From Cutibacterium namnetense (lineage in GTDB: Bacteria > Actinomycetota > Actinomycetes > Propionibacteriales > Propionibacteriaceae): DNA of 64,000 nucleotides. This document shows, one piece after another, positions 45,291 to 54,710 of this stretch. The stretch lies in NCBI RefSeq assembly GCF_001642025.1, contig NZ_LWHO01000001.1:468573-532572 (forward strand), written 5' to 3'. The notes below the pieces were generated by a model. It was not told where the DNA came from. It did not search any database and worked only from the letters and a program-made list of their open reading frames with translations. Positions within the stretch are counted from its first letter, which is position 1. The number at the start of each line of letters is the position of its first letter. Position numbers and translations under genes: made by a program.

Positions 45291-46176
45291 AATTTCACGG
45301 GCAGGTGTGGCCTTGAGTCAGCAGGAGATCGATCGGCTTATCAAGAAGGGGGATCGGAATCCCCAAAAGAGTCTGCTGGGCGTTCATGCGTTGTTGCTCC
45401 TCGGCGGAATTTTCATGGTATTCCCGTTCGTCTATCAGGTGCTTATGTCGTTGTCGACGAATGCTGAGATTCAAGCCGTCCCGCCCAAATTTGTTCCTGA
45501 CAAGTGGCAGGTTAGGAATTATGCCGAGGTCTTCACGAGGTTGCCTTTTCTCAAGCAATTCGGTGTCTCTGTGACGATCACCGTGCTGCGAACTGTCGCA
45601 CAGCTGGCCTTGTGCGCTATGGGCGGGTACGCGTTCGCTCGGATGAAGTTTGGGGGCAGGTCGATCTTCTTCGGTCTCGTGTTGGTCATCCTGATGGTGC
45701 CGGGACAGTCGTACCTCATTGGGCAGTACCAGATCATTCGTGGCCTTGGCTTGCTGGAGACGCCGTGGGGCATTGTGCTGCCTGGTTTCTTTTCTGCCTT
45801 TGGTGTTTTTCTCATGCGACAGTCGTTCATGAGTATTCCTGTCGAACTTGAAGAGGCCGCCCGGCTGGATGGCTGCAACCCTTGGCAGACCTTTTGGCGA
45901 GTCATGGTTCCCGTCGTCAAACCAGGGTTGTTCGCCGTCATGATCACCACCGTTCTATGGTCCTGGAACGACTTACTGTGGCCACTGATCGTGACTACTC
46001 GGGAGGAATCCATGCCGTTGAGCGTTGGTATTGCCACCCTGGCAGGCCAGCACTCTAGTGACTTCGCCGTCATGATGGCTGCCTCAGTGATGGCCATGGC
46101 ACCGATTTTCCTGCTGTTCTTCACGATGCAGAAGAGGGTCATCGAGGGGCTAGCTAGCTCTGGTTTGAAGGGCTGA
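45283..46176 (+). CDS. Sugar ABC transporter permease (MalG-type)
   Basis: A 297-residue permease, LLLLGGIFMVFPFVYQVLMSLS at the first helix and the EAA loop VELEEAARLDGCNPWQTFWRVMVPVVKPG. The pair with the preceding gene forms the channel. ATP hydrolysis must come from an unlinked ATPase, such as the one at 37.6-38.7 kb. It ends 105 bases before tdh. Confidence 0.92.
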   Translation: MSEISRAGVALSQQEIDRLIKKGDRNPQKSLLGVHALLLLGGIFMVFPFVYQVLMSLSTNAEIQAVPPKFVPDKWQVRNYAEVFTRLPFLKQFGVSVTITVLRTVAQLALCAMGGYAFARMKFGGRSIFFGLVLVILMVPGQSYLIGQYQIIRGLGLLETPWGIVLPGFFSAFGVFLMRQSFMSIPVELEEAARLDGCNPWQTFWRVMVPVVKPGLFAVMITTVLWSWNDLLWPLIVTTREESMPLSVGIATLAGQHSSDFAVMMAASVMAMAPIFLLFFTMQKRVIEGLASSGLKG

Positions 46177-46281
46177 GCCGATGGTTGCCGGCTGGGTGTG
46201 CATCCTCGGTCGGGTAGTGGCAGAGTTGTTGCTGTCACAAGGATGTGGTTTGGGGGCGGTCCCCCGGAAAGGTGAGCGACG

Positions 46282-47319
46282 ATGAAGGCCTTGGCAAAGA
46301 CCCGGCCAGAACCCGGGCTTGAACTTATTGACATTCCAGACCCGATACCGGGGCCCAACGATGTCGTCGTTAAAGTGCTGCGCAGTGGGATTTGCGGCAC
46401 CGACGTCCACATCGACAAGTGGGACGGCTGGGCCGCCAAAACGGTGCACACCCCGCTGGTCCTCGGTCACGAGTTCTGCGGCGAGATCGTCGAGCTCGGT
46501 TCGGAGGTTAACGATCTGGAGGTTGGACAGTTCGTCTCCGGTGAGGGCCACTATGTCTGCGGACGCTGCCGGGCCTGCTTAGCGGGCAGACGTCATCTGT
46601 GCCGCAATACCCAAGGTATCGGATATGCCGTAGATGGAGCCTACTGTCAGTACTTCGTCATGCCGGCTGGCAATATCTGGGTACATCACATCCCGGACCT
46701 TGATCCCGATATCGCGGCAATCTTTGATCCGTTCGGCAATGCCGTACACACCGCTCTCCAATTCCCCTGCCTGGCTGAGGACGTCCTCGTGTCCGGGGCT
46801 GGGCCAATCGGGATCATGGCGGCTCTAGTAGCTCAATTTCAGGGGGCGCGGAACGTCATCGTCACCGACCTGTCCGATGAGAGGCTGGAGCTGGCCCAGC
46901 AATTGGGCTTGAAGAACACTGTCAATGTTTCCCGCGAGGGTTTGGAGACGGTGTGGAACAGGTTTGACATGAAGGAGGGGTTCGACATCGGGCTGGAGAT
47001 GTCCGGATCTGGCGCAGCTTTGACGTCCATGATCGGCAATATGACTCATGGTGGACGGATCGCGTTGCTGGGAACACCGAGCAAGGACATCACCCTCGAC
47101 GTCTCCAAGATCATCTTCAACATGATCACAATTCAGGGAGTGACCGGCCGTCAGATCTTCGAAACCTGGTATACCATGGCGTCCCTCATCCGTTCTGGTC
47201 TGGACATCTCCGGAATCATCACCGATCGATACCCCATTACTGAATTCCGCGAGGCTTTTGACGTTGCAGGCTCGGGTCATGGCGGCAAGGTCGTCATGAA
47301 CTGGGAATGCCTCGACTGA
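46282..47319 (+). CDS. tdh: L-threonine 3-dehydrogenase
   Basis: A 345-residue zinc MDR enzyme that oxidises threonine to 2-amino-3-ketobutyrate with NAD. Catalytic zinc ligands are Cys38 and His63-Glu64 ([15 protein letters not shown]); structural zinc is held by Cys93, Cys96, Cys99 and Cys107 ([15 protein letters not shown]). The sequence [10 protein letters not shown] is specific for threonine dehydrogenases. The kbl gene follows, completing conversion to glycine and acetyl-CoA. Placement directly after a sugar importer operon is unexpected and the two may be separately transcribed. Confidence 0.94.
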   Translation: MKALAKTRPEPGLELIDIPDPIPGPNDVVVKVLRSGICGTDVHIDKWDGWAAKTVHTPLVLGHEFCGEIVELGSEVNDLEVGQFVSGEGHYVCGRCRACLAGRRHLCRNTQGIGYAVDGAYCQYFVMPAGNIWVHHIPDLDPDIAAIFDPFGNAVHTALQFPCLAEDVLVSGAGPIGIMAALVAQFQGARNVIVTDLSDERLELAQQLGLKNTVNVSREGLETVWNRFDMKEGFDIGLEMSGSGAALTSMIGNMTHGGRIALLGTPSKDITLDVSKIIFNMITIQGVTGRQIFETWYTMASLIRSGLDISGIITDRYPITEFREAFDVAGSGHGGKVVMNWECLD

Positions 47320-47345
47320 TAAGACGCCTCACAGAAAGGACAATT

Positions 47346-48542
47346 ATGTACGGATCTATGAAAGACGAACTCAGCTCTAAGATCGCAGCCCTTAAGGAGG
47401 AGGGGCTGTACAAGGCTGAGGCTCCGTTGACCAGCCCTCAGTCGGGCGAGATTACCGTCGATGATGGGCGCGAGGTTATCAACCTGTGCGCGAATAACTA
47501 CCTCGGCTTGGCTGATTCCCCGGTACTCATTGAGGCTGCCAAGAAGGCCCTCGACGAATGGGGCTTCGGAATGGCCTCGGTGCGGTTTATTTGCGGCACT
47601 CAGACCCTTCACCAGAAGCTCGAGCGGGCCATCACTGAGTTCCTTCACCCCGATGATCCCGATAACTGGGACACCATTCTTTACTCGTCCTGCTTCGACG
47701 CCAACGGCGGTCTCTTTGAGGTCCTTCTCGGCCCCGATGACGCGATCATTTCCGACGAGCTCAACCATGCCTCGATCATCGACGGAGTCCGGCTCTGCAA
47801 AGCTCAGCGCTTCCGCTACCGCAACCAGGACATGGCCGATCTAGAGGCCCAGCTGCAGGCTGCCAAAGACTGCAGGCACATCATGATCGCCACTGACGGT
47901 GTCTTCTCGATGGATGGGTTTGTTGCCCCGCTGCCGCAGATCTGTGATCTCGCCGAGAAGTATGGCGCCATGGTCATGGTCGACGACTCCCACGCCGTCG
48001 GATTCGTCGGTGAGCACGGCGCCGGAACGCCCGAACAGTGGGGTGTCCGCGACCGCGTCGATGTCCTCACCGGCACCCTTGGCAAGGCACTGGGTGGAGC
48101 TTCAGGTGGTTACACCTGCTCCCATCGGGAGGTCGTCGAGATGCTGCGGCAGAATTCGCGACCCTACCTGTTTTCTAACTCGCTTGCCCCATCGATCGCT
48201 GGAGCATCGCTTGCCACCCTTGACTTGCTGAAGTCCTCCGGCGACCTGCTCACCAAACTGCGCGAGAACACTGAGTACTTCCGCTCCGAGATGACGCGTC
48301 GCGGTTTCGAAATCCCCGAGTCGGACCACCCAATCGTGCCCGTCATGGTGGGTGACGCCGTCAAGGCCGCGAAGATGGCCGACGCCATGCTCGCCAAAGG
48401 CATCTACGTTCGTGCCTTCAGCTACCCGGTGGTTCCCAAGGGGAAGGCACGCATCCGTACCCAGATGTCTGCCGGGCTCACCCGGGAACAGCTCGACAAG
48501 GCTATTAAGGCTTTCGAGGAGGCACGCGCGGAAATAGGCTAA
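47346..48542 (+). CDS. kbl: 2-Amino-3-ketobutyrate CoA ligase (glycine C-acetyltransferase)
   Basis: A 398-residue PLP enzyme. The N-terminus [62 protein letters not shown] and the PLP lysine in [16 protein letters not shown] identify the alpha-oxoamine synthase family and kbl closely. ATG 47346 has AAAGGA before it; longer upstream starts overlap tdh. It splits 2-amino-3-ketobutyrate to glycine and acetyl-CoA. A strong terminator follows. Confidence 0.95.
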   Translation: MYGSMKDELSSKIAALKEEGLYKAEAPLTSPQSGEITVDDGREVINLCANNYLGLADSPVLIEAAKKALDEWGFGMASVRFICGTQTLHQKLERAITEFLHPDDPDNWDTILYSSCFDANGGLFEVLLGPDDAIISDELNHASIIDGVRLCKAQRFRYRNQDMADLEAQLQAAKDCRHIMIATDGVFSMDGFVAPLPQICDLAEKYGAMVMVDDSHAVGFVGEHGAGTPEQWGVRDRVDVLTGTLGKALGGASGGYTCSHREVVEMLRQNSRPYLFSNSLAPSIAGASLATLDLLKSSGDLLTKLRENTEYFRSEMTRRGFEIPESDHPIVPVMVGDAVKAAKMADAMLAKGIYVRAFSYPVVPKGKARIRTQMSAGLTREQLDKAIKAFEEARAEIG

Positions 48543-48548
48543 ACCATT

Positions 48549-48579
48549 GGCTGGCCGATCATGAGGCCAGCCCCTTTTT
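48549..48579 (+). terminator. Factor-independent terminator after kbl
   Basis: GGCTGGCC (48549-48556) and GGCCAGCC (48565-48572) with an eight-base loop are followed by CCTTTTT. It partly overlaps the 3' end of the opposite-strand binding protein gene. Confidence 0.85.
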
Positions 48580-49482
48580 CGCTAGCCAATCCTTGGCGAT
48601 GGTGGCTGCCGATGCTTTCTCGTCGCCCTGGGAACGTTGATTCATCCCGATGAGATCGTCGGTGGTCAGCACCTTCGACACCTTGGCCAGCTGAGCACGT
48701 GCCTTACCGTTAACCTTCTTACTCAAAAGCGGGACGACGTTTTGCGGCACGATGAGGTGCTTGGGGTCGGAGAGGACGACGAGGTGCTGTTCTTTGATTG
48801 CGGGGGTCGTTGTGTATAGGTCAATGAGATCAACGGCCCCCGTGGTAAGTGTTTTGACGGTGAGCGGTCCAGAGGAATCTGACAGGGCAGTGAACTTGAT
48901 GATGGATGCTGGCACGCCGTACGCCTTCGTCAATCCCTTCGGGCCGTAGGGGCGTTCCTTGAGTTCTGGATTGCCGCCCACCTTGAGAGAACTCAGCTTG
49001 GCCAAATCGGCTAGGGAAGTCACCTTGTGGGTTCGTGAGAATTCGGCAGTGACGCACCAGGAATCGGCATCCTGAGCTGCTGAGGGCTCTCCCACCGACA
49101 TACCGGCGGGAAGGACCTTGCGTAGGGTCGCCATGACGGATTTCTCGTCGGAGGCGGACGACGCTGCCTGAAAGAACTGCAGCAGATTTCCCGAGTACTC
49201 CGGGATGAGATCGACCGAACCGTCTTGAAGGGCCTTGACGTAGACGTCTCGGGCACCGATCTGCATGCGTCGCTTGACCGTGATCCCGGCTGTCTCAAGA
49301 CTCTGGGCGTAGAGCTCGGCGATGATCTCGGACTCGGTGAAATTCGCCGAACCGACAGTGAGATTTGCGCTACCGGATCCCGAGTCATTCGAGTCGAGAG
49401 GATCGTTCGAGGAACACGCTGTCAGGCCGGTCAGCAACGCTGCTCCGAGCAGGGTTCGACGGGTCATGGTCGTTGTGGTCAT
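48559..49482 (-). CDS. opuCC: Quaternary-amine ABC transporter binding lipoprotein (OpuC-type)
   Basis: A 307-residue substrate-binding lipoprotein for glycine betaine, choline or carnitine. The lipobox is TGLTAC, followed by NLTVGSANFTESEIIAELYAQSLETAGITV, the fold start typical of the family, and VDLIPEYSGNLLQFF. ATG 49482 has GGAG six bases before it; an ATG four codons upstream is possible. It is the last gene of an ATPase-permease-permease-binding protein operon. Confidence 0.9.
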   Translation of the reverse strand: MTTTTMTRRTLLGAALLTGLTACSSNDPLDSNDSGSGSANLTVGSANFTESEIIAELYAQSLETAGITVKRRMQIGARDVYVKALQDGSVDLIPEYSGNLLQFFQAASSASDEKSVMATLRKVLPAGMSVGEPSAAQDADSWCVTAEFSRTHKVTSLADLAKLSSLKVGGNPELKERPYGPKGLTKAYGVPASIIKFTALSDSSGPLTVKTLTTGAVDLIDLYTTTPAIKEQHLVVLSDPKHLIVPQNVVPLLSKKVNGKARAQLAKVSKVLTTDDLIGMNQRSQGDEKASAATIAKDWLAKKGLAS

Positions 49483-49503
49483 CGGGTGCTCCATTCGGTC
49501 GGA

Positions 49504-50199
49504 TCACTGCGGGGTAAGGGCCAAGGCGTGTCTGACACCCGGGCCAGTGAGTAAGCGGGTAGCGAGGGAGAGCAGCCCGTCAACTATCAGGGCCAGCACG
49601 ATGATGACGATGGAACCGGCGAGCATCTGCGGGTAGTCGGAGACCGCGAGCCCGTCAAGGATGAAACGGCCGAGGCCTCCCATACCCACATACGAGCAGA
49701 TCGTCGTCGTCGCGATCACCTGCAAGGCGGCCGATCTCAGCCCGCCCAACAGGAGGGGAGTGGCTAGTGGCAACTCGACGCGGCCTAGAACCTGCATTTC
49801 TGTCATGCCGCAGGCTCGAGCGCCGTCGGCTACCTCGTCGTCAACGGCCTCTACACCGGCGTAACTACCGGCCAGCAAGGGCGGAATTGCCAGGATGGCT
49901 AGCACGATGGTGGAGGGTACGACGGGATTCTTGATTCCGATCGTCGTCGAGATCGTTAGCAACGTGAGCAGCCCGAGAGAGGGCAGAGCACGCAAAGCTC
50001 CAGAACATGCCACCGCAACGGTCTTTCCGCGGCCAGTATGACCGATGGCTAGCCCGGCGGGAGTAGCGATGATGGCGGCGACGGCGAGTGCCAGCAAGGT
50101 GTACCAGAGGTGCTCGCCAATGCGGACCCCGATAGAGCCGGAACCGGTCCAATGGGAGGAGGCCGTTAGCCAGGCCAGAGCAGCTGCGATCTGGTTCAT
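49504..50199 (-). CDS. opuCD: Quaternary-amine ABC transporter permease (OpuC-type)
   Basis: A 231-residue membrane protein. The conserved region GLAIGHTGRGKTVAVACSGALRALPSLGLLTLLTI and the EAA-type loop DDEVADGARACGMTEMQVLGRVELPLATPLLLGG are seen. ATG 50199 overlaps the preceding stop (ATGA), so it is chosen over an upstream GTG. Partner of the next permease. Confidence 0.9.
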   Translation of the reverse strand: MNQIAAALAWLTASSHWTGSGSIGVRIGEHLWYTLLALAVAAIIATPAGLAIGHTGRGKTVAVACSGALRALPSLGLLTLLTISTTIGIKNPVVPSTIVLAILAIPPLLAGSYAGVEAVDDEVADGARACGMTEMQVLGRVELPLATPLLLGGLRSAALQVIATTTICSYVGMGGLGRFILDGLAVSDYPQMLAGSIVIIVLALIVDGLLSLATRLLTGPGVRHALALTPQ

Positions 50200-50843
50200 G
50201 TCGTTGCTGCTGTCTGCCACGGTGTCAGGAGCCGACCGACACAGACGATGACGAGGTCGAAGACGATTGCCAGTACGAGGGTCCCGATGATCCCTACCCA
50301 GATCTCGGTAGGGAAGGAGCGCTGGTAGCCGTCGGTGAAAAAGTAGCCCAGCGAGGGGACGCCGACGAGAGCTCCAACGCTGACTAAGGACAAGGTGGAT
50401 GCCGAAACTACCCGCATTCCGGCAACGAGGGCCGGGACGGCGAGCGGGAGGGCAACCCGCCAGAACACCTGGGACTTCGAATGACCCATGGCGACGGCTT
50501 CACGGCGTACCGCTCGTCCCACCGAATCGAAGGCATCAGTGGCGGTGCGTACCAGCAGCGCGATGCCGTATAGGGTCAGCGCGACGACGACGTTGATCGG
50601 ATCAAGGATTTTTGTTCCGAGGATGAGCGGCAAGAGGACGAACAGTGGCAGAGATGGGAGGGCGAAGAGGATCGATGCGCTTGGCACAAGAATGCGCCTG
50701 GCGGTTCGCGAGCGGTGCGCCCACCATCCCAGCGGGACCGACAACAGCAAGCTCACTAGTACAGGAGTGACGCCTAGCATCGCGTGGTGGCTAGTCAGTT
50801 GCCATATCTGATCCCAGTTCTCGCTAATCCATCGGGTGTTCAC
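50196..50843 (-). CDS. opuCB: Quaternary-amine ABC transporter permease (OpuC-type)
   Basis: A 215-residue permease: QLTSHHAMLGVTPVLVSLLLSVPLGWWAHRS, SILFALPSLPLFVLLPLILG and the loop FDSVGRAVRREAVAMGHSKSQVFWRVALPLAVPALVAG. It overlaps the ATPase gene stop by four bases and the next permease by four, so all are one operon. Confidence 0.9.
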   Translation of the reverse strand: MNTRWISENWDQIWQLTSHHAMLGVTPVLVSLLLSVPLGWWAHRSRTARRILVPSASILFALPSLPLFVLLPLILGTKILDPINVVVALTLYGIALLVRTATDAFDSVGRAVRREAVAMGHSKSQVFWRVALPLAVPALVAGMRVVSASTLSLVSVGALVGVPSLGYFFTDGYQRSFPTEIWVGIIGTLVLAIVFDLVIVCVGRLLTPWQTAATT

Positions 50844-51676
50844 GAACTCTCCTGGACGGTTGTGGACGTCTGATCGGCGAAACGTCCTACGAGTCGACCA
50901 CCGGCGTCAACGATGGTCGGATAGTCGTCATGGCGCTCCATGTGAAGGTTTCGGCGATCACCGCCGATGAAGGAGGAGACGAAGTCGTCAACCGGGTGGA
51001 GGAGAATATCGTCGGGTCGTCCTCGTTGCGCGACCTGGGCTCCCCGCCGCAAGACGAGAACCTCGTCGCCGAGCAGGAATGCCTCGTCAACGTCATGGGT
51101 GACGAACACGATCGTCTTCGCTAGATCCGCCTGGATTTGTAGCAGGCCCTGCTGCAAATCGGCCCGCACAACCGGATCGACAGCGCCGAACGGCTCGTCC
51201 ATGAGGAGGATGTTGGGGTTGGCGGCCAGGGCGCGTGCTACCCCGACCCGTTGCCGCTGCCCGCCTGATAGCTGGGCGGGGTATCGACGGGCCAGGGAAG
51301 AATCTAAGCCGACCCGTTCGAGTAAGTCCATCGCCCGGGTGCGGGCAGTAGCTCGGGGAACCCCCGAGAGGAGAGGCACAGTGGCAATGTTGTCGACAAC
51401 AGTGTGATGAGGGAGTAACCCGCCCGATTGCATGACATATCCGATCTGACGGCGCAACGTGACCGGATTGACGGTGGCGACATCGGTGTCATCGATGAGT
51501 ATTCGTCCCTCAGATGGATCAACCATCCGGTTGACCATTCGCAGCAGGGTTGTCTTGCCACACCCCGAAGACCCCAGGAGGACCACTAGGTGGTGTGATT
51601 CCACTCTCAGATTGAAGTTGTCGACGGCGACTGTTCCGTCATCGAAACGCTTGCTGACGTGGTCGAAACGGATCAT
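50840..51676 (-). CDS. opuCA: Quaternary-amine ABC transporter ATPase (OpuC-type)
   Basis: A 278-residue ATPase: Walker A LGSSGCGKTTLL, Q-loop YVMQSGGLLPHHTV, signature LSGGQRQRVGVARAL, Walker B ILLMDEPFGAVDP, switch VTHDVDEAF. The family version often carries two CBS domains after the ATPase core for ionic-strength sensing; this one ends at residue 278 without them. It is the first gene of the operon. Compatible-solute uptake is the likely role. Confidence 0.9.
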   Translation of the reverse strand: MIRFDHVSKRFDDGTVAVDNFNLRVESHHLVVLLGSSGCGKTTLLRMVNRMVDPSEGRILIDDTDVATVNPVTLRRQIGYVMQSGGLLPHHTVVDNIATVPLLSGVPRATARTRAMDLLERVGLDSSLARRYPAQLSGGQRQRVGVARALAANPNILLMDEPFGAVDPVVRADLQQGLLQIQADLAKTIVFVTHDVDEAFLLGDEVLVLRRGAQVAQRGRPDDILLHPVDDFVSSFIGGDRRNLHMERHDDYPTIVDAGGRLVGRFADQTSTTVQESS

Positions 51677-51825
51677 GTGGTCCTTCCTCGCCCGGCGGGG
51701 TTCGCGTGTGCTGGGTGAAGCGAGTTACTACGCTAGCGCTGAGACAGTGCTGTGAGCAGGGTGTTTCCCCCTCGGCAGATATTGCCGATGCCGGGTTGTC
51801 ACCGGTTCTGGGTATCCTCAACGGC

Positions 51826-52626
51826 GTGCAGGACGAGATGAGCACTGCGGTGGCAGGTGAAAAGGATTCCTTCGCCGTTGCCGCTACTTCCCTGGCTGTG
51901 GCTGAAGATGAACTGGCGCGATCTTCCGCCGGAACTGACTCCGCAGTAGAGGAGGAGTGGTGGAAAGCCGAGGGCATGCCGTGGAACCACAAGCCGGGTC
52001 GCTCTGACTATTGGTGCATGGGGTGGATCGGGTTCCTTGGCATTTTCTCCTTGGTGATGCTCCCATTGCGCGGTTGGCTGCTCGGCCTTGATCCGCCCAT
52101 CCTCATGGGGTTAACCGGGTCTCGTACCGGCGCTGCCGCAACCGGGGCGCTGGCATCAGTGGGGCAGGCTCCGTACTGGTTTTTGTGGCTGTTGCTGGGC
52201 TCGATCATGTCGATCAAACTCGACTGGGTCTACTGGTGGGCTGGAAAGCTGTGGGGCCGGGGCATGATTGAGGTCTGGGCTGGACGATCCGAGCGGGCGC
52301 GTCGCAAGTATGACCAGGCGGAGAAGTGGGCCCGCAAACTTGGCTGGCTGGGAGTGCTCGTCGCCTACGTGCCGATCCCCCTTCCGATCATGCCGGTTGT
52401 CTTCGTCTTGACGGGGGCATCCGGAATGAAGGTGAGGTGGTTTGTTGCCCTGGACTTCATCGCTGCAACGATCTGGAATCTCGGCTATTTGGGGCTGGGA
52501 TGGGGCATTGGCGACCCCATCGTCGGAGCGCTGAAGTACTACGCCAAGATCGCTAACTGGGTGGCCATCGCCCTCCTCATCGTCATCTTGGTGCCCATCT
52601 TCTTCAAGAAGAAGCAGAAGGCTTAA
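51826..52626 (+). CDS. DedA-family (SNARE-associated/VTT) membrane protein
   Basis: About 266 residues. After a polar tail of about 55 residues there are several hydrophobic segments: WIGFLGIFSLVMLPLRGWLLG, YWFLWLLLGSIMSIKLDWVYWWAGKLWGRG, LGWLGVLVAYVPIPLPIMPVVFVLTGASGM and a last helix NWVAIALLIVILVPIFF. The glycine-rich G-x-K-L-W-G-R-G and PIPLP motifs match DedA proteins, which help flip or recycle polyprenyl phosphate and phospholipids. GTG 51826 has TATCCT seven bases upstream and no ribosome site (leaderless pattern); ATG 51838 is an alternative. Confidence 0.82.
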   Translation: MQDEMSTAVAGEKDSFAVAATSLAVAEDELARSSAGTDSAVEEEWWKAEGMPWNHKPGRSDYWCMGWIGFLGIFSLVMLPLRGWLLGLDPPILMGLTGSRTGAAATGALASVGQAPYWFLWLLLGSIMSIKLDWVYWWAGKLWGRGMIEVWAGRSERARRKYDQAEKWARKLGWLGVLVAYVPIPLPIMPVVFVLTGASGMKVRWFVALDFIAATIWNLGYLGLGWGIGDPIVGALKYYAKIANWVAIALLIVILVPIFFKKKQKA

Positions 52627-52650
52627 TCCCCGCGTGACACAGTTGAGGTC

Positions 52651-53013
52651 ATGACGACCTTCCATGCAGTAAATATTCGTGACGACCTCAAAGAGGGCCC
52701 TGCCCAGGGGTACCGGGTCTTGGTTGATCGGATGTGGCCGCGAGGAGTCAAGAAGGATGACGCTGCCCTGGACGAACGGCGTACCGATTTGGCCCCGTCC
52801 GCCGATCTGCGCACGTGGTGGAACCACGATCCTGAGCGCTTCGATGAGTTCGCAGGTCGCTATGAGGCTGAGCTTGACGAGTCCGGTGCGGCGAAGAAAT
52901 TCCTGGCCGAATGTGCCGAGCGTGACGAGGTGATCTTGCTCTATGGTGCCGGCGATCGCGAAGTCAATCACGCCGTTGTGCTAGAACGTATTCTTACTGA
53001 GCTGGCCAGCTGA
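52651..53013 (+). CDS. DUF488 family protein
   Basis: A 120-residue soluble protein. The family motifs are YRVLVDRMWPRGVKKDDA, LAPSADLRTWWNHDPERFDEFAGRY and EVILLYGAGDREVNHAVVL. Its function is not known; some members are annotated as uroporphyrin-III methyltransferase-like without support. It converges on the macro-domain gene, with 30 bases between. Confidence 0.85.
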   Translation: MTTFHAVNIRDDLKEGPAQGYRVLVDRMWPRGVKKDDAALDERRTDLAPSADLRTWWNHDPERFDEFAGRYEAELDESGAAKKFLAECAERDEVILLYGAGDREVNHAVVLERILTELAS

Positions 53014-53043
53014 ATTGTCCGTGCCTTCGTCCGAATACCCGGA

Positions 53044-53553
53044 TCACTCGAGGGCAGCTCGATAACCTGCTTCGGCCTCGGCATTGAACGCAACAAGGTA
53101 GATCATCTCTACCTTGGTGCCAGTGTGGCGGCAGGTCTCGACGGCGATCCTGGTGGCCTCGTCCATCGGGTAGCCATAGACCCCGGCAGAGATGGTCGGA
53201 AAAGCGATTGTTCGTGCGCCGATCTCGTCGGCGACCTGCAGGGAAGTCCGGTAGCAGGAGGCGAGTTGATCAGACTTGTCGATGGTTTTGGCCCATACCG
53301 GGCCGACGGTGTGGATGACCCACTTCGCGGGCATCTTCCCGGCAGTGGTGGCCACCGACTGACCGGTGGGTAGACCGTCGGGCAGCGTGGTCTGGCGTAG
53401 CTTCCGGCAGGCAGCCGACAGCTCCGGCCCGGCAGCCCGGTGGATGGCCCCATCAACCCCGCCGCCACCGGCCAGTTGACGATTTGCTGCGTTGACGACA
53501 GCCTCGACGTCGAGGGTGGTGATGTCTGCTCGGAGGATCGTAATGCCGGCCAT
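53044..53553 (-). CDS. Macro-domain protein (O-acetyl-ADP-ribose deacetylase-like)
   Basis: A 169-residue single macro domain: ITILRADITTLDVEAVVNAANRQLAGGGGVDGAIHRAAG with the ADP-ribose-binding Asn and Gly loop, KWVIHTVGPVW and IAFPTISAGVYGYP. The MacroD/YmdB type hydrolyses ADP-ribose esters. ATG 53553 is where family similarity begins; the upstream 80 codons of open frame show no domain. It is divergent from the next gene. Confidence 0.9.
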   Translation of the reverse strand: MAGITILRADITTLDVEAVVNAANRQLAGGGGVDGAIHRAAGPELSAACRKLRQTTLPDGLPTGQSVATTAGKMPAKWVIHTVGPVWAKTIDKSDQLASCYRTSLQVADEIGARTIAFPTISAGVYGYPMDEATRIAVETCRHTGTKVEMIYLVAFNAEAEAGYRAALE

Positions 53554-53670
53554 AGCCCCTATTGTGCATGACCCACGATCACCCTCCGCGGAATCGTCTG
53601 GTGCGATCGTGCCGCTCGCGCAAAGGTTAGCTAGGAAAGCTGTATCGGTGTCGAGAAGAGGAGTACTTCC

Positions 53671-54687
53671 ATGAACACCACACGTCCCACGACCACCCGT
53701 GCCGTCCACCTGGCCTCCCGTCCAGACGGCGTACCGACCCAGGACAACTTCCGTATCGAGGAGATCAGCCTCCCTGAGCTGTCCGACGGCCAAATCCTAG
53801 TTGCCAATGACGTCATGTCTGTGGATCCGTACATGCGCGGTCGGATGAATGACGTCAAGTCCTATGTGCCGCCCTTCCAAATTGACCAGCCCCTCGACGG
53901 GGGTGTCGTCGGGACCGTCATCGAGTCGCGTAGCGAGGGGGTTCCGGAAGGTAGCCACGTCGTTCACCAGCTCGGGTGGAGAGAGCATGCCGTCCTCAAC
54001 GCCGATGATGCCCGCATCATTGACACCGACATTGCCCCTGCGTCCGCATATCTAAGTGTGCTGGGAATGACGGGGCTCACCGCTTACGCTGGCTTGACTC
54101 GTGCTGCCGAAATGAAGGCCGGTGACGTCGTCTTTGTCTCCGGGGCCGCCGGAGCCGTCGGATCGATGGTCGGTCAGCTGGCGCGGCTGCTTGGTGCCTC
54201 GCGGGTCATTGGTTCGGCAGGCACCGACGCTAAAGTTGCCCGGTTGCGCGACCTCGGTTTCGACGCCGCTTTCAACTATCACGATGGGCCAGCCACGAAA
54301 TTGCTCGGCCAGGCTGCACCTGACGGCATTGACGTCTACTACGACAACGTCGGGGGAGACCACCTGGAGGCCGCCATCAACCACCTCAACACCGATGGTC
54401 GCGTGGCCATGTGTGGGGCGATCTCCCAGTACAACTCCGTCGAGCCGCCGTGTGCCCCGCGCAATCTGGGGCTGGCCATCGGCAAGCGGCTGACGCTGCG
54501 GGGTTTCGTCATCGCCAAGTACGCCGAGGAAGTCCGTCCGGAGTTCCAGCAGAAGATGGCCCAGTGGTTGGCCAACGACGAGATCCACTGGGACGAGACC
54601 TACCGGGATGGCCTCGACGCGGCACCCAAGGCCTTCATCGACATGCTCGAGGGTGCCAACACCGGGAAGATGCTCGTGAGACTGTGA
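53671..54687 (+). CDS. Zinc-independent MDR NADP-dependent oxidoreductase
   Basis: A 338-residue medium-chain reductase of the curcumin/leukotriene B4 reductase group. Features are SVDPYMRGRMNDVKSYVPPFQIDQPLDGGVVGTVIESRS, the NADP motif VSGAAGAVGSMVGQLARLLG, and DVYYDNVGGDHLEAAI. No zinc-binding cysteines are present. GAGGAG lies eight bases before the ATG. It reduces alkenals or enones by family; physiological substrate unknown. Confidence 0.87.
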   Translation: MNTTRPTTTRAVHLASRPDGVPTQDNFRIEEISLPELSDGQILVANDVMSVDPYMRGRMNDVKSYVPPFQIDQPLDGGVVGTVIESRSEGVPEGSHVVHQLGWREHAVLNADDARIIDTDIAPASAYLSVLGMTGLTAYAGLTRAAEMKAGDVVFVSGAAGAVGSMVGQLARLLGASRVIGSAGTDAKVARLRDLGFDAAFNYHDGPATKLLGQAAPDGIDVYYDNVGGDHLEAAINHLNTDGRVAMCGAISQYNSVEPPCAPRNLGLAIGKRLTLRGFVIAKYAEEVRPEFQQKMAQWLANDEIHWDETYRDGLDAAPKAFIDMLEGANTGKMLVRL

Positions 54688-54710
54688 GATTCCCCGGCAC
54701 GGAATCTCAC
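54684..54710. terminator. Hairpin between convergent genes
   Basis: GTGAGATTCC (54684-54693) and GGAATCTCAC (54701-54710) form a ten-base stem with a seven-base loop that includes the oxidoreductase stop codon. It can serve both converging transcripts. Confidence 0.6.
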
